Below, piece by piece: positions 12,201 through 24,741 of a stretch of DNA of 64,000 nt; the stretch's first letter is position 1; each line of letters begins with the position of its first letter. The stretch comes from Cyanoderma ruficeps (lineage: Eukaryota > Chordata > Aves > Passeriformes > Timaliidae). The stretch covers positions 5,854,936-5,918,935 of the forward strand of contig VZDJ01007755.1 in NCBI GenBank assembly GCA_008694505.1, given 5' to 3'. The position numbers were made by a program, and so were the translations under genes. Under the pieces are notes generated by a model. The model was not told the DNA's origin. It did not search any database and saw only the letters and a list, made by a program, of their open reading frames with translations.

Positions 12201-14428
12201 ACTTAATCATTATGCTTTAATGGTTTTTTGTGTTCTTACTATTCAAGTTATCCCCGAGAGTCTGTGATATCAGGGTGACCAGGGCTGGGTGGTATTTGAA
12301 CTCCCCACTTTATTTCTCCCTAGAAGCTGTCTGTTGATCATTATAAAGCACTATCAGTGTGTTTTACAGATGGGGGTCTGTGTTTTCAGGACAGAAACCC
12401 TATTGATTTCTGAGCAATTTATGTCTAAAACCACTGAGGTTTAGTTCAAAATCAATGGGATGTATTCAAATAAATTTGTATCTAATATGTTGGGGAGGGA
12501 GCCTTTAAACACAAGGACAAACACTGACCTTTATAGGTTAACCTTCAACCTGTGGCACTTGAGAGATGGTAGAGGTGACAGAGCAGCTGCTGCCTACAAT
12601 GCCTTGGACCACCAGTGCTCTTCATGTGTCATCCTGTCTGCATGGATGAATGCTCCCTCTTACCTTTTCTCAGCTGAGGGAGTAGGAGAAGTTTGAGGAA
12701 GCACAGAAGAACTTGTAGTATCTTTTAAAGTTTTCCAGTTTTGTTTTTTTGCTCTAAATCACTTTAACCTGAGACTGGTGTGAGTGTAGGTTATTCTTTT
12801 CTTTGTCTTCTCCAGCCAGTGCAAAACCAGGTACTCAAGCTGGCATTTCCTTTTGTAGATAGGGTAGTGCTGAACGAGTAGCAGCACTGTTCTTCCATAC
12901 ATCTCTGATTAGGTGGAAATTTTCAATCTTTTTTTGTACCCTACATTTTGGAAAAGTCAGTTTAGATATTCTTTAAAAAAACCAACAACCCCAACACGAC
13001 TCTCTGCATTATTACTTAATGCTAACTGTTAAATGAGTGTTGTAGAAACCATGAGTGAGGGAGAATAACATGAATGCACCAGGAAAAATAACTGTTCCTC
13101 CCCGTTTTTTGATAGGTGAGAGAAAAAACCAATTTGTTATGATAGAGGTTACTGTAATAAGAGAACTGAAATCCATACTTTCATACATTTTAGCCTAGCT
13201 AAAATTGTTCTAGTGGGAGGAAGTTGCTGTATTATAGACGTGTTCTAGCCAAAGTTTGCTTTGTTGAGCCTTTTATGATCTAGCCATATAAACCTATTTT
13301 GTCAGATCAACTTTTCCTTTCAGTAAAAAAACCTCAAGCGGAAAATGCAACTTGAGGATGCATTTTAATTTACATGAGGATGACTAATAATCATACGAAG
13401 TTTTAAGCCTGAAAGGGGGCACTTATATCACCTAGTCTGCTCTGTGTTATAGACTTTCGAGTTTTACTCATCATATAAGGAGGTAGTGTAGGAACACACT
13501 GTAGCTTATTTCAGTGTGAAATGGATTGAAAATGTCTTACAGAAATGCATTGTTCAAGACCACAAAGGAAAAATGAAAATTATTCACCCAAAACAAGGCT
13601 TAGTCAGAAAAGTAAGCTGCTGGGGAATTGAAGTTACCTTTATCCAGATCCATTGTTATACTGTGGGTTTTCCATTTATATTGCTATAACATTAAAATGA
13701 CTTCTTATTGGTAGAATGAAAGGTTTTCTCAGCTATCTGATTTCTCCAAATATGATGTTGTCAGGCAGCAGAGAACAGAAATTTGAATTCCTCTATTTTG
13801 TGGCTTTGTATGTATGAAGTGCAAGGCCACTCACGTTCTTAATGGTTGTGCCTATAAAAGATCACCTGGCATTTCAAGTTGTATATGATTTTTTTCAATA
13901 GCATCAACACATGGAAGTGAATCTCAGCAAGCCTTTTTGAAGATTAAAATCATAAATTTCAACTGAAGTGATGTGTTTAAATTTGGCCTCTTAGGTCTGT
14001 AATATTCTGCCAACACCTGAAGTGCCAGGTTAGGTGAGTGGTTTTCCAGTTGCAGGAATGGTTCCAGGTCACATGCACAGCATTTAGAAAGATCAATACA
14101 TTTAACTTGCAATTCAAAATGGTCACTTAAAGAGCCCTTGGGCTCATCAAAAAGCAAGTGAAAGTGAGGCCTCGTCTGCAAAGAGGCTGGCTGTTGTTGA
14201 AATCTTACAATCCCAATGTATTTGAAACCGGAGAATGGTGTGAAAGTTATTTTTCCTGCCTTAACATGTCAGAAGGGAATAGAATTTAAAGCAACTTGAT
14301 AATAACGATGAACACTTTCTTTTATTGCTTTTAAATAAAATAAAGTTAATAATGGCAGGAAAACATAAAAATTATACTAATGCCAAACACAGTAATTTCT
14401 CAGTGCAGTAACATGGCTCTCACAACAG
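9250..14428 (+). other. ASPH: ASPH intron, 5.2 kb
   Basis: No exon or clear interspersed repeat was recognised. The sequence is AT-rich throughout, with scattered A-runs, for example near 10014-10025. Short open frames at 12460-12696 and (minus strand) 13924-14181 show no family similarity. Confidence 0.8.
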
Positions 14429-14564
14429 TCCTTAGAGAAAAACTGGAAGCTTATTCGGGATGAGGGTCTTGCTGTGATGGATAAAAAAAGAAGCCTCTTC
14501 CTGCCTGAAGATGAGAACCTACGGGAAAAAGGAGACTGGAGCCAGTTTACCTTATGGCAACAAG
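14429..14564 (+). CDS. ASPH: ASPH coding exon 4 of 7 in window (oxygenase domain)
   Basis: This exon is 136 bp, 45 codons plus one base, so it ends in phase 1 and the next glycine codon is split. Acceptor is ACAACAG and donor GTAGAA. The peptide includes NWKLIRDEGLAVMD and LPEDENLREKGDWSQF, the N-terminal part of the aspartyl/asparaginyl beta-hydroxylase domain (about human residues 589-633). The tract KKRSLFLP is slightly more basic than the mammalian counterpart as I recall it, but the length is unchanged. Confidence 0.96.
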
Positions 14565-15429
14565 GTAGAACATTCTGTATTTCTTTTACCTCAATTTCAT
14601 GATCTCAGATTAACATAGTGTAATGAAGAGTAGCATGCAGCTTTCTCTAGAACTGTTTTTATAATCAGGACGTACAAGATAGAGAACTGTTAAAACAGTG
14701 TTTGGTTCCCCAGTGACAGTGAACAGGAGTTCTTTATTCTAAACCATGTTGTCCCCAAATACTTCTAAGGGTCCCTTGAGTATGGTAACTGTTCAATGAG
14801 TCTACTCCTCTTCTGGCAAGGTTTCCAACTCTTTACCTGCCTAGTACAGATCAGCCTGAGGGAAGATGTGGACCTGGAAGAAGGCACATCCTCATTCTGT
14901 GTTTTCAGCTAGGGGAGATCTGTCATTCAGAAATGGTATGAGCAAAAGAATATGACTTTAATAAACCTGCTGTCCTGCCCCTCAGCTGTGCACTGGGAGG
15001 CCCAACTCTTGGAATGACTTTAAATTCATATAAAACTCCACATATTAAAGAGTACTGTAAAATAAAACATTAAAAGCAATTTATATCAAAATGTAATCTG
15101 GTATTGAAATGTTATAATACTGGGGGCATTTCTTTTTAAATCCTTTTTTATTCCTATGCATCCACATTAAAGATTATATGTTTAAAATAACACTTTTTTA
15201 AATGGTAGAAAGTCTGGTGTTCACAAATAATGTAAAAGTAAAATGTGTAGGCTGCTACGGTATTACAACATGGAGGTACTTAGGTTGCACGGTGTGTAAA
15301 ATGGGAATAATAATATTTACCTGTCTCTCAGTGTCAGATCTTTGACAGCTGTGATGCTCTTCCTCAAAGCAGAAAATGGAAATGTTCATTCATTGCTCTT
15401 ACCAATGCTCTATCCATTATTTTCACTAG
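14565..15429 (+). other. ASPH: ASPH intron, 865 bp
   Basis: Short GT-AG intron ending TTTCACTAG. Nothing else was recognised in it. Confidence 0.9.
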
Positions 15430-15521
15430 GAAGAAAAAATGAGAATGCTTGTAAAAGTGTTCCGAAAACATGTGCTTTATTGGAAAGATTCCCAGAAGCT
15501 ACTGGCTGCAGAAGAGGGCAG
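15430..15521 (+). CDS. ASPH: ASPH coding exon 5 of 7 in window (oxygenase domain, conserved Cys pair)
   Basis: This exon is 92 bp; it completes the split glycine and adds 30 codons, ending phase 0 at donor GTACCT. The peptide NENACKSVPKTCALLERF holds two cysteines seven residues apart, which align by counting to human Cys641 and Cys648, a pair reported to form an intramolecular disulfide near the active site. It ends FPEATGCRRGQ. Frame and length agree exactly with the human protein. The residue numbers come from counting back from the C-terminus, not from a computed alignment. Confidence 0.96.
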
Positions 15522-18500
15522 GTACCTGGCAAACTTCTTCATTTTTGCAAATTCATAATACTGGGAGCGGGTGATTTTGTGGAAATTGGCTTCTTTGTGG
15601 AAGCCAAATAGTGTAGCCACATGCTTCTTTCCTGAAGGTAAAGAAAAGAAATTTTACATCCATGAGTGTGCGTGCCAACAAAATTTGTTTCAAGTGCCTA
15701 TAATGACTATTCAGCTATCAGTTAACCTGCAATGACTACATGAGAATATCCTTCACGTTGCAAAATTAAGGATGCAAAAGTTGAAAAACACAGTGCTAAT
15801 GTAGCCCTAATTCAGACCCTTGAGTATATGTGTTCATCTTTTTCACCAGTGCCTTGCTTTTGATGTGCAGAACCACACCATGTGGCTACTGCTGTGGGAA
15901 TGAACAAAGCTGTTGTTTCATTGATTGGTTGCAAAGGCCGATTACTGTGAATATAACTGATGAGAACTCGTCACACTCAATGTGGCTGCAAGAAAACTGT
16001 TCTCAGTCACATCCAGAGCCAAACTGGATCTGTCCCTGAGAGCGGATTCTCTTCAAGAGCTACTGTTTTGTTCATCATTTCTTGGTGCCCTACGTGTTAT
16101 CACCACAATATGGTTTGCAGAAATGTTGTGTATTTACTGCTGTAGCTGTAGTCACATGTTTTGAACATATAAATGTAAAATAATCTGAAAAGCCGTGCTC
16201 TAGGAGTCTAGAGTTTTACATTCACTATTATGAGATGCATAGGACAATCTTAATTTTATGCTAGCCATGACTTGGATGTTACTGCTAAAATAAACTTAAA
16301 ATATCAGCTGATCCCTATTCACATACAGAAGCACTGATAAGCAATGGGAACAAGCACAATCAGGAAATAAGGAATTCTATGGTGGATATTTGGATGCTTT
16401 GGTCCCTTCATGTAGTGACAAAGAAAAAAGAAATGTAAAATAATCAACTACCTGCTCAGTGCTGCTGAGACAGTGTATAGAATGATATGAAGTGATCAAA
16501 ATTATAACAGTCTTCTTAAAAATAGCAATAAACTAAAAGTATCACAGCTAGTTTTAATTCTGGACATTTCTTACATTGCAGCCATGCTACAATTCATTGG
16601 TAGTTTGGAAGAATTTATCTATAGCACTTGAGCACAGCACACAGATGTAATTCACAGACATATCCAGACTGATCTGCATGGGCAGATAATGTACATGACA
16701 GTTATCAATCTCCAGTGCTGGCATATTAGCATTACAGACATTGTTTATCTCAGCTATTAGCGAGTATCCTGCATCACCAGTTGTTTGCCTTGCGTTAGGG
16801 TCTGACACATCATGGTGTACCAGATTTGGGTGGGAGGACCTGTGTTCACCACGGCCACTGGAGCTCATCACTTGCTGTCATAAGAAACTGCCAGTACAGC
16901 AAGAATGGCAGGAGGCACATGATGTCTTCTGCTGGTTTTGTTAGCAGTTGGAGAGCATGTAACACCTTAATCTGTAAGATTTATCTAAACTACTCTGTCC
17001 CAGCCAAATGTGCAGATTTCTTAGTTGAAAAGGTGCTTCTCACCACTGTCATACATTATTCACACTTCCTGTTCTCTGAGTTGCTGTAGAATGAATCAAA
17101 AATGTTAAGGTGAGAAGGGGCATCTGGAGACTACTTAGTCCAACCCCTTGCTCAGTGTGTCATGAATTAGGACAGGTTGCTGTGTCCAACCAGGTTTTGA
17201 ATGCTTCTAAGGATGGAGACTCTACAGCCTCTTTGGGCAACCTGTTTCTGTGTACAGTAAAAAAAGTGTTTCCTTATGCTTAAATGGCATTTCCTGTGTT
17301 TCAATCTGTGTCCATTGCTTCTTTGCCTTTCACTGGATGCCATTGAGAATAGCCTGCCTCTGCCTTCTTCACTCTTCTCATCAGGTATTTATATGCATTG
17401 ACACGATCCTTCCTTGAACCTTATGTTCTCTAGGCTGAACAGTCCAAACTACCTCAGCTTCCCCTTGTATGTTAGATTGTCCCATCCCTTAATCCCCTTT
17501 ATACCCCTTCACCTGCTCCAGTGTGTCCATGTAGGTAGAGCAGAACTGGGTCCAGCATTTAAGATGCCTCACCAGCTCTGAGAGGAAGGATAACCTCCCC
17601 CAGTGGGCTGCCAGAGCTCCCCATAATGCAGCCCTGCAAGCTGTTCATGGCTCTGCTACAATGCTGGCTCCTGTTTAATTTGGGCACTGTGAGGACCCTT
17701 TGAGGACCCTGCTGTGAGGAGCCCACAGTCTCTTTCTAGAAAGTTGCCTTCCAGACAGTTGTCCATCAGCCTCTACTGGTACATGACTCCCTAATGCAGA
17801 ATTTTATGCTTCTTTTTGTCAAATATTTTAATATTTGTGTTTCCTCCTTTCTCCATCCTGCCAAGGTCTTTATGAAAGACAGAAATAAAAAAAAGAAGGA
17901 AAGTAGTGTATTGGCCATTCCTATTCAATTTTCTATCATCTACAAACTTGCTGAGGGGAATGCACTGTGTCCCATCTTCTGAGTCACTGTGAAGCTCTTA
18001 AACAATGCTGGACCCAGTACTGAGCCCTGGGATGCATCTCTGATGAGTGGCCTTCAGCTGGACTTTGTGCCTCTGATGATAACTTATTGAGCCTGGCTTA
18101 AATGCCAGGTTTCAGTCTTCTTCACTGTGAGCTTGTCTAGATTCTATTTCCTCACTTTATTGATTAGGATGTTTATGGCAGACTGTTCAAAGATTTATTG
18201 TTGAGGTAAACAATATCCACCAAGCTAGAAATCTCACCATAGAATGCTGTTTAAGTACAGAATCCTCTTCGCAAACCCATACTGACTACACCCAGGTACA
18301 CTCTTTTCCTTCATGTGTTTGAAAATTGCTTCCAGGATTACTTGCTCCATCACCTTTCCAAGGGTTGAGGTGAAGCTGACTAGACATTAGTTTCTCAGAC
18401 CATCCTACTTGCCCTTCTTGGAGATAGGAATGTTTCCTTGCTGCCAATTCTCAGGGACCTCTGCTGGTAGCAGTGACCTTTCAGAGATTGTGTGGATTAT

Positions 18501-19637
18501 GCATGGATTCACATCATCCATTTCCCTCAGGCCTCATGGGTGGATCTCATCAGGACCCATGAACCAGGTTGTTGAGTTTGTTTAAATGTTCCCAAACCTG
18601 ATCCTTCTCCAGAGAAGATAAATCGTCTGTGCTCCAGTCTATTTCACTGTTCTCAGGTGCCTGGCACTCCTGAAAATCAGTCATACCAGTAAAGACTGAG
18701 GCAAAGAAGACATATAGTGCCTCAGCCTTTTCCATGTCCTTTGTCATCAGATGTTCTGTCACAATTAGTAGCTGGGCATGTTTTCCCTAGACTTCTTTTA
18801 TTGCTGATATATTTGTAGGAATCTCTCCTGTTACCTTTCAATTCTATCTCCAGATTCAGCACCAGGAGAGCTTTGACTTTCCTAACCTCATCCCTGCCCA
18901 TGCAGAGAGTGTCTCTACAGTCTTCCTGGGCGACCTGACCCTGCTTCCACTTCCTGTATACTTCCTTTTTGTGTTTCAGTTTTTTCTGGGTTGCCTTGCT
19001 TCCTGCACATAGGAATTATTGAGTTTGGACAAGGTGCTACTTAAAAATCAACCAGCTGTCCTAGACCCCTCTTCTCTCATGGGATTTTTTTCAGCAGATC
19101 CCTGAGTAAGACCAGATCTGCTCTCCTGAAGCTGTGGGTAGTAATTCTGCTTTTTTACTTTCTCCATCCTCTCATAATCTTGAACTTCACCCTCTCATGG
19201 TTGCTACAGCCAAGGCTGAGAGTGACCTCCATAGACATTTCATCTGAGAGGGGCTGGCCAGTCTGGTGAACACAAGCCTTGTGTCTGCTATTGTCCATCT
19301 TTTTAAGTCTTTCCATAGGAAAGAAGGATTTTTTTCTGATTGTAGGCAGAAAAATCATTATTTTCAGTTTGAAATGTGAATACTGGTTATTTTATTTAAA
19401 ATTAAAACTGTGTACTTTCACACACAAACACACTCCTGGTTTCATACACCACAAAACATGTTTTGTAGTATTAAATGTCTTCAGGATATGATAGAGAATT
19501 GCTGCTGAAACTCAAACAAAAGATAGCATTACACTTTTCACCCATCACCAAGGATGAGACTAAATGAAGCCCTAAACTCCCAGCAGCATGGTTGTGAAAA
19601 GGAATGTGTTGAACAATGTGCCTTTCTCTTCTTGCAG
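15522..19637 (+). other. ASPH: ASPH intron, 4.1 kb, with antisense CR1
   Basis: The distal half, from about 17090 to 19275, is a CR1 LINE fragment on the - strand (separate entry). The proximal 1.5 kb is unique sequence with only short, unsupported open frames. Confidence 0.85.
17090..19275 (-). mobile_element. CR1 LINE, 5'-truncated, ~2.2 kb, antisense to ASPH
   Basis: Read on the - strand, this is the 3' half of a CR1 retroposon. The + strand shows the reversed CR1 3' end (CTTAGTCCAACCCC, then CTCTTTGGGCAACCTGTT). Further in, at 18550-18762 on the - strand, a reading frame survives with EKAEALYVFFASVFTG and DQVWEHLNKLN, the characteristic linker just before the reverse transcriptase domain in CR1 ORF2. 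The rest of the frame is broken by stops and indels, so the element is dead. The outer limit near 19275 is approximate. The 5' truncation is typical of target-primed reverse transcription. Confidence 0.88.
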
Positions 19638-19771
19638 ATCAAATATTCTATCATGCACCCAGGGACTCATGTCTGGCCTCACACGGGGCCCACCAATTGT
19701 CGGCTGAGGATGCATTTGGGCTTGGTGATCCCTAAGGAAGGCTGCAGAATACGGTGTGCCCAAGAGAACAG
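19638..19771 (+). CDS. ASPH: ASPH coding exon 6 of 7 in window (catalytic core)
   Basis: This exon is 134 bp, 44 codons plus two bases, with acceptor CTTGCAG and donor GTATGG. It carries KYSIMHPGTHVWPHTG followed by NCRLRMHLGLVIP. By counting back from the C-terminus, the His of WPHTG aligns with human His679, the first iron ligand; the Ser of KYS with Ser668 and the Arg of LRMHL with Arg688, both in the 2-oxoglutarate pocket; and the His of MHLGL with His690. ASPH lacks the usual third carboxylate iron ligand, and the corresponding position here is likewise not acidic. The active site appears fully conserved. Confidence 0.97.
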
Positions 19772-21361
19772 GTATGGTTGCAATATTGGGATTTTTTTTA
19801 TTGTTTTGGGGGGATGGGGGGTTGCTTGCTTGCTTGGTTGTCTTTTTGGTTTGATTTTTTTTTTTCAGTTTCCTCAAGACTGAGGAAGGGATGGGACTGC
19901 ATGTAGTTAAAGGAAGGGGAAAAAAAGGGTGGTGACCAAGATGTGTAATATATTTCATTAAACAGGTAGTTTTCCCTCTGACTCATGGTACAAACTTATT
20001 GCCAGGAGAACTTTTCAAGACAAACCTGCTCTTCTCTGCTATGGCATGGAAGAAACGGTGGGTTTGGTCAATGGGGTCTCTGTTTACTTCTACAATGCCA
20101 TCCTAATATTGCTGCCAACAGAGTTCCTGTATTTATTTTGATTTTGGAGAGACTTAGAATTTGTTGCTTCTTTGGCAGAAGCTAAGACTAAGATATACCT
20201 ACATTTTCGCTGCTGTGACAGAGCACCATGGTACTTCCGGCAGGAGCCTCCGTTTCAGCTTGTATTATGTGTTATAATTAAATTAAAATATTCCAGTTGA
20301 AGTTGATCTCCGGAGGAAGACATCTATGAAGTTTTACACCAATGAATTACACACGCAGAAATTTTTTTAAAAGCGTGCTTTAAGTGAAACTTCTTACTGA
20401 TGCCTTAAGTTTTAGCTTTCTTCTTTTTCAGATTCTGTGCTGCCTAGGTGTGTAGTTCTGAGCCTCATATTAAGTTTTAGTAAGGTCTCTTCACAGAGTA
20501 GGTAGACAAAATAAATCCTTTCCCAGATGGAGACCAAGGACAGCGGTTACAAGTTTTCAGGCCCAAAAGCATAAACAATGGCAGGAAAAATTAGGGGAAA
20601 ATTATAATGCATTTCAAGTCAGTTTTATCTTTTTTTGCTCAGTCCAAAATGAAATTTAATACAAGTGCTTATACATTTATAATCAGGGCATATACTCCCC
20701 TTAGAAATATGGGAAAATGTGCCAAGTTTTTTGTATTATATTATTAACCCCAGAAAGAAAAATGTAGTGTTAACTATACTGCTTATTGCTTACAGGGTTA
20801 ATTTGCTGAGACTTAAGTGAAATTTTCATGATGCTTAGTATCTGTACATGTATTTTGAAAGATTCTTGTATTGTCTACGGCTTCTGAGGGCAACGAATGT
20901 TAATTTTGAATTATTTTCCATGTAATAATGTAATTAATAGTAGAAATATAACTAATTTGATATTGAGAAATGAAATGCATTATTGTCTGCATGACTGCAA
21001 TACATAGCAAAGGAGGGTTTTTTTTAACATTTTAAAACAACCACAACCGGAAATCTTTGGAATTTTTGAGGATAGAAGTATCCAGCTGTTAACAACAAAA
21101 AATGTTCTTACTATACTCTCCTGCCAACATGTAGCTTATAGTCAGTGTAACAACCTACACTACCTACATCTAGAAAATGATGGACATTTTTTTCCACCAT
21201 TCCAATCCAATATTCAAAATGAGTTAGGTGGAGGGGGAGGTAGTTAATTGCCTTAAAGGACTGATATAGAGGTGTGGAGTCTTTTCACGTTAGGACATTA
21301 ATGTGAGTTCAGATTGGTGGTGACTGCATGGTGTCACCATTAGGTGACTAGTAGCTGGTGT

Positions 21362-21965
21362 TGTTATAAAAGATTCGTAGCAAATTTAATATAAAGCAAT
21401 TTTATTTCACTATGAAAAGCGATCTCGGACAGCCACAATGAAAGAAACAACTCCAATATTGGGAATCAAATGTTGGGTGAACGTAGAGTCAGCCTCAATC
21501 GAGCTGAACTCCTCCTGTTCACAAACTCTGTGTTCTGGGAGACAGTTTTTATGCAGTTTATTTCCCTTAAGGCAGGGTCTTCTGTCTACCCTTGTTCAGT
21601 TTGCATATTCATGTAACTTTCTCTCTTGCATTTGGTTCTTCGAAGTCTCTTTCCAGGCAGGGATGAGGGCTTGATTCGATTTATGGGAATCTGGCATTGG
21701 GATGCACATCTCTGTCTGTCTTATCACAGATGCATATGGGGTATCCATCACTGGGTGTATTCCTGGTAACAAGCCATCTCTGACCGAGCCACTTCTTTTC
21801 TGTTATAAATTCGAGTCTTCCTCGGTGCCGCCTGTGTTTCACAACCGAAATCTGCCTCCTGCTTAGGGTTTTCTTACAGTATTGGATTCTTTAATTTCCA
21901 AGCACAAATTAATATATATGTCATATATCATACCACATTAGTTTGAAGCACGAATTTATCTTATA
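21362..21965 (-). mobile_element. ERV LTR (copy 1), antisense, diverged
   Basis: It starts TGTTATAAAAG, like the intact copy at 24742, and ends near TTATCTTATAACG, which resembles a mutated TTATAACA terminus. It shares with the second copy GGGTGAACGT and the block around TTTTTATGCAGTTTATTTCCC then AAGGCAGGGT. Read on the - strand, a polyadenylation signal lies at 21401-21406 and a degenerate TATA-like box near 21549. No convincing target-site duplication was found, so the right boundary is approximate. No internal viral genes are attached. Confidence 0.65.
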
Positions 21966-22083
21966 ACGTATACCACAGTGTGAACAAAAGAGTGGTTTTG
22001 CTCTGCTGCCAAGAGAGCAGGTGTCCACAGCTCATGACCTGTTATAATGCTGCCACCCATCCTTGTCTTAACCTGGACAGAAG

Positions 22084-22625
22084 TGTTATAAATAAGGTGA
22101 GCCAAATTGTAATAATAAAAAAATAAAATTTATTTTTCACGTGACAGCGAGTCATGGAAACGAATAAAAAATCACAGCCATGATAAAAATCAATTCAATC
22201 CCGGGAGTCGAATGGGGTGAACGTGAGACAGGCCTCTATTGCACCTTGCCTCCCCTTCGTTCACCGAAATCCCACCACCAAAGGTCCAGTTTTTATACGT
22301 TTTAGTTCCCCAAGGCAGGGTTTTTCCTTTGTCCAGTTGTCTGAGAATTGATATTCATCGGTCTCCTTTTGGGATTCTGATTTTTCCGAGTGGGTTTTCA
22401 GGGAAACAGGATAGATGTCTGGGTGACCATTTGGAAAACAGAATAGATGTCTGGGTGACCATTGCAGACCATATTCAGTTTCTCTCAGGCAGATGTTTTC
22501 AGTCCTTAGGCATACTTGCTGGCCCATCTCCAGAGGAGCCACAGTTTCTCCGTGAACGGTTTTCCCTGCTTTTAAAATCCTTTGTTTCTCAGGCACAAAT
22601 TAATACACGGAGGTTATTCACAACA
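22084..22625 (-). mobile_element. ERV LTR (copy 2), antisense solo LTR
   Basis: It begins TGTTATAAATAAGG and ends TTATTCACAACA. Both sides are flanked by ACAGAAG (22077-22083 and 22623-22629); the part lying outside the element, (A)GAAG, is the likely target-site duplication. On the - strand there is AATAAA at 22129-22134 and a TATA-like box at 22293-22297. It contains an internal 31-bp tandem duplication at 22402-22463. Long open frames across it are non-coding LTR sequence. Confidence 0.75.
22402..22463. repeat. 31-bp tandem duplication inside LTR copy 2
   Basis: Two adjacent copies share AGATGTCTGGGTGACCATT; the first is 22402-22431 and the second 22433-22463, with one or two differences. 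The matching stretch is absent in duplicate from the other two LTRs. Confidence 0.9.
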
Positions 22626-23346
22626 GAAGGGATAATCCTGTGGAGAATGAAGTTAACTACCTCCTTGGTAGCAACACTCCCTCAAAGTCAAGAGCAGACT
22701 AATGCCTGTTGCTGCAGGCAGAACATAGCGCATGTCAGTGTCCATGTTCCAGAACCTGGGTCAGTCTTATGCACCAGACATATTCATTTCACACATGAAA
22801 CACTCAAGAGCTGACTACAACTTCTGCTGTAATGTGTTAAGAGCAGTTGTTAACAGCAAGAGCTGTGCATTCAGAAACAAGGGCGAGATTTTCCCTGGAA
22901 ACAGTCAAAGTGTATCTGCTGCTGACAGTAAAAGGGCTTTTACATATCCTTCCCCTTTGGCAGAGGAAGTGTGTGAGCTACTGTCAAAGGGCATGGTGCC
23001 AGGAGGAAGACCTACCTTGAACAATTTCCATTCCTTTTCCTCCTGGTGGTTCAGAGCAGTGGTAAACTGGTGGTTTCCAATAGAAGAGCTGGCTGGAAGA
23101 GGAAGGTTAGCATCATGCCTTTTCTGGCCTCCTGTGCCACTGCTGTGTGTGAGAGAGAGCGAACAGAAACAATGAGAATTTCATGCTCGGTTACCTCTGT
23201 GCCACCCACCATGGCTGTTTAGAGGGTTACAATGCAACTCATCATTTGATGGACAGGCAAATCAGCGCTGTGTAGTGCTAGTTTTTACTCCTTCGCTTGC
23301 GGAAGAGTTTTTTGCAGCTCTTTGGAGTTGGTATACCTTGCGGTTG

Positions 23347-23770
23347 AGGACCACAAAGATGATTAGAGGGCTGAAACACCTCTGCTGTGAGGAAAGGCTG
23401 AGAGAGCTGGGGTTGTTTGGCTTTGAGAAGGCTCCAGAGAGACCTCATGATGGTCTTTCAGTACTTGAAGAAAGCTTTTAGGAGAGATTGGGACAGTTTG
23501 TATGAGGTTGCAATAGGACAAGGGGTAATGCTTTTAAACTGAAAAAGGGTCAGTCTAGATTATATATAAGGAAGAAACATTTTATAGAGGGCATGGTGAG
23601 ACACTGGAACAGGTTGCCACAGGGATTGTAGATGTTCCCACTCTGGAAGCATTCAAGGTCAGGCTGGACAGAGCTTTGAGTAACCTGATTGAGTTGAAAA
23701 TGTCCCTGCTCATTGCGGGTTTTGCCTTCAAAGGTTCTTTCAACCCAAACTATTATGATTCTGTGTTTCT
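23347..23770 (+). mobile_element. CR1 LINE 3' end, sense
   Basis: It opens with ACAAAGATGATTAGAGGGCTG, then AGGAAAGGCTGAGAGAGCTG, and continues through ACTGGAACAGGTTGCCACAG to a terminal ATTATGATTCTGTG. This is the standard order of the CR1 3' region through its short terminal repeats. It is heavily mutated and non-coding. Confidence 0.93.
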
Positions 23771-24341
23771 CGTTCTGTATAGCATTGGTCATTTTAGGTC
23801 ACTTGGCCATTTTGAAGTCCCAGCTTTGTAAAGTGCAGGGTATAATGCACAAAAGTGGTAGGTAAATAATATCTAGGTATCATAATCCAATGTCGCTGTC
23901 AAAGGAGGTAACCTTATGTTGAAATGAAGTTGAAGGTACAGCCATTATGCAGAAGTCAGTCTGAGATCTCACCTTTAACACTAGAGCTGATATGGAAGAT
24001 TATCTGGAAAGTACCCCAAAGTGGCTCAGCACCAGAGCAGAACAATATGGTCCCTGTGTTACCACTGAGAAGTGTTTCTCACACCATCAGGCTTCTTGAA
24101 AATATTTATTTGCATGCTAATAGTGGGGTTTGTAGCCTTTTCAAAAGGGGCTAATAGTCCTGTCAGCTTTATGACTTTTTCTTTGTTGTGCAAAACAGCC
24201 AATCCCATTATGATGCAAATAATAGATCCTGGGTTTTAACCTCTGAAGCTACTTCATCTGGGTGCCTGGGTTTTTATTGTCCTTAACTGAGTTGCACTTT
24301 CAGGCTATTTAGAGCCGTTCTTTTCAGGCTTGATTTAATTT

Positions 24342-24626
24342 AAAAAAAAAAAAAAAAAAAAAACAACTAAAAAAACCCTTAAACCAACCGAAAACCCAGC
24401 TACTCCCCCAACGAGAAAAACAACACTAGATCTCAATTGCTCCAGACAAAGCAAAACCAAATCCCCCAACCATCCCCAAGCACCCCCACCAAACACTCTT
24501 GGCACCACCTCTCAAAAAAACCCTACCCAAACCCACCCAAAATCAACCCGCCCAAAAAACTCCAAAAAACTCCAGAAAAAAACCCCAAAAATAAACCAAC
24601 CCCCCCAAAAAGCCCAAACCAATTAT
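24342..24626. repeat. A22 run followed by ~260-bp A/C-only tract
   Basis: A run of 22 adenines at 24342-24363 opens a stretch of about 285 bp made almost only of A and C on the + strand, such as CCCCAAGCACCCCCACC and CCCAAAAAACTCCAAAAAAC. G and T are very rare. It is low-complexity DNA. An apparent proline/lysine/asparagine-rich open frame across it is a by-product of composition. Confidence 0.9.
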
Positions 24627-24741
24627 AGAACACAAAGTCTGCTTGAATTTTTTTACCACATTATAGCATTGCAAGTGGTTTACTCCCATGGACTTTAATA
24701 AAACCAATGTAACTTTAGTGTGGTACCAGTAACTCAGGGTC

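Noticed and set aside
18550..18762. Possible host gene exon on the - strand
   Set aside because: The peptide is CR1 ORF2 sequence embedded in a 2.2 kb CR1 fragment with broken frames.
22239..22814. 191-codon open frame on the + strand
   Set aside because: It lies mostly in an antisense LTR and has no recognisable protein features or splice context.
24437..24628. Proline/lysine/asparagine-rich small protein
   Set aside because: It is a translation of the A/C-only low-complexity tract.
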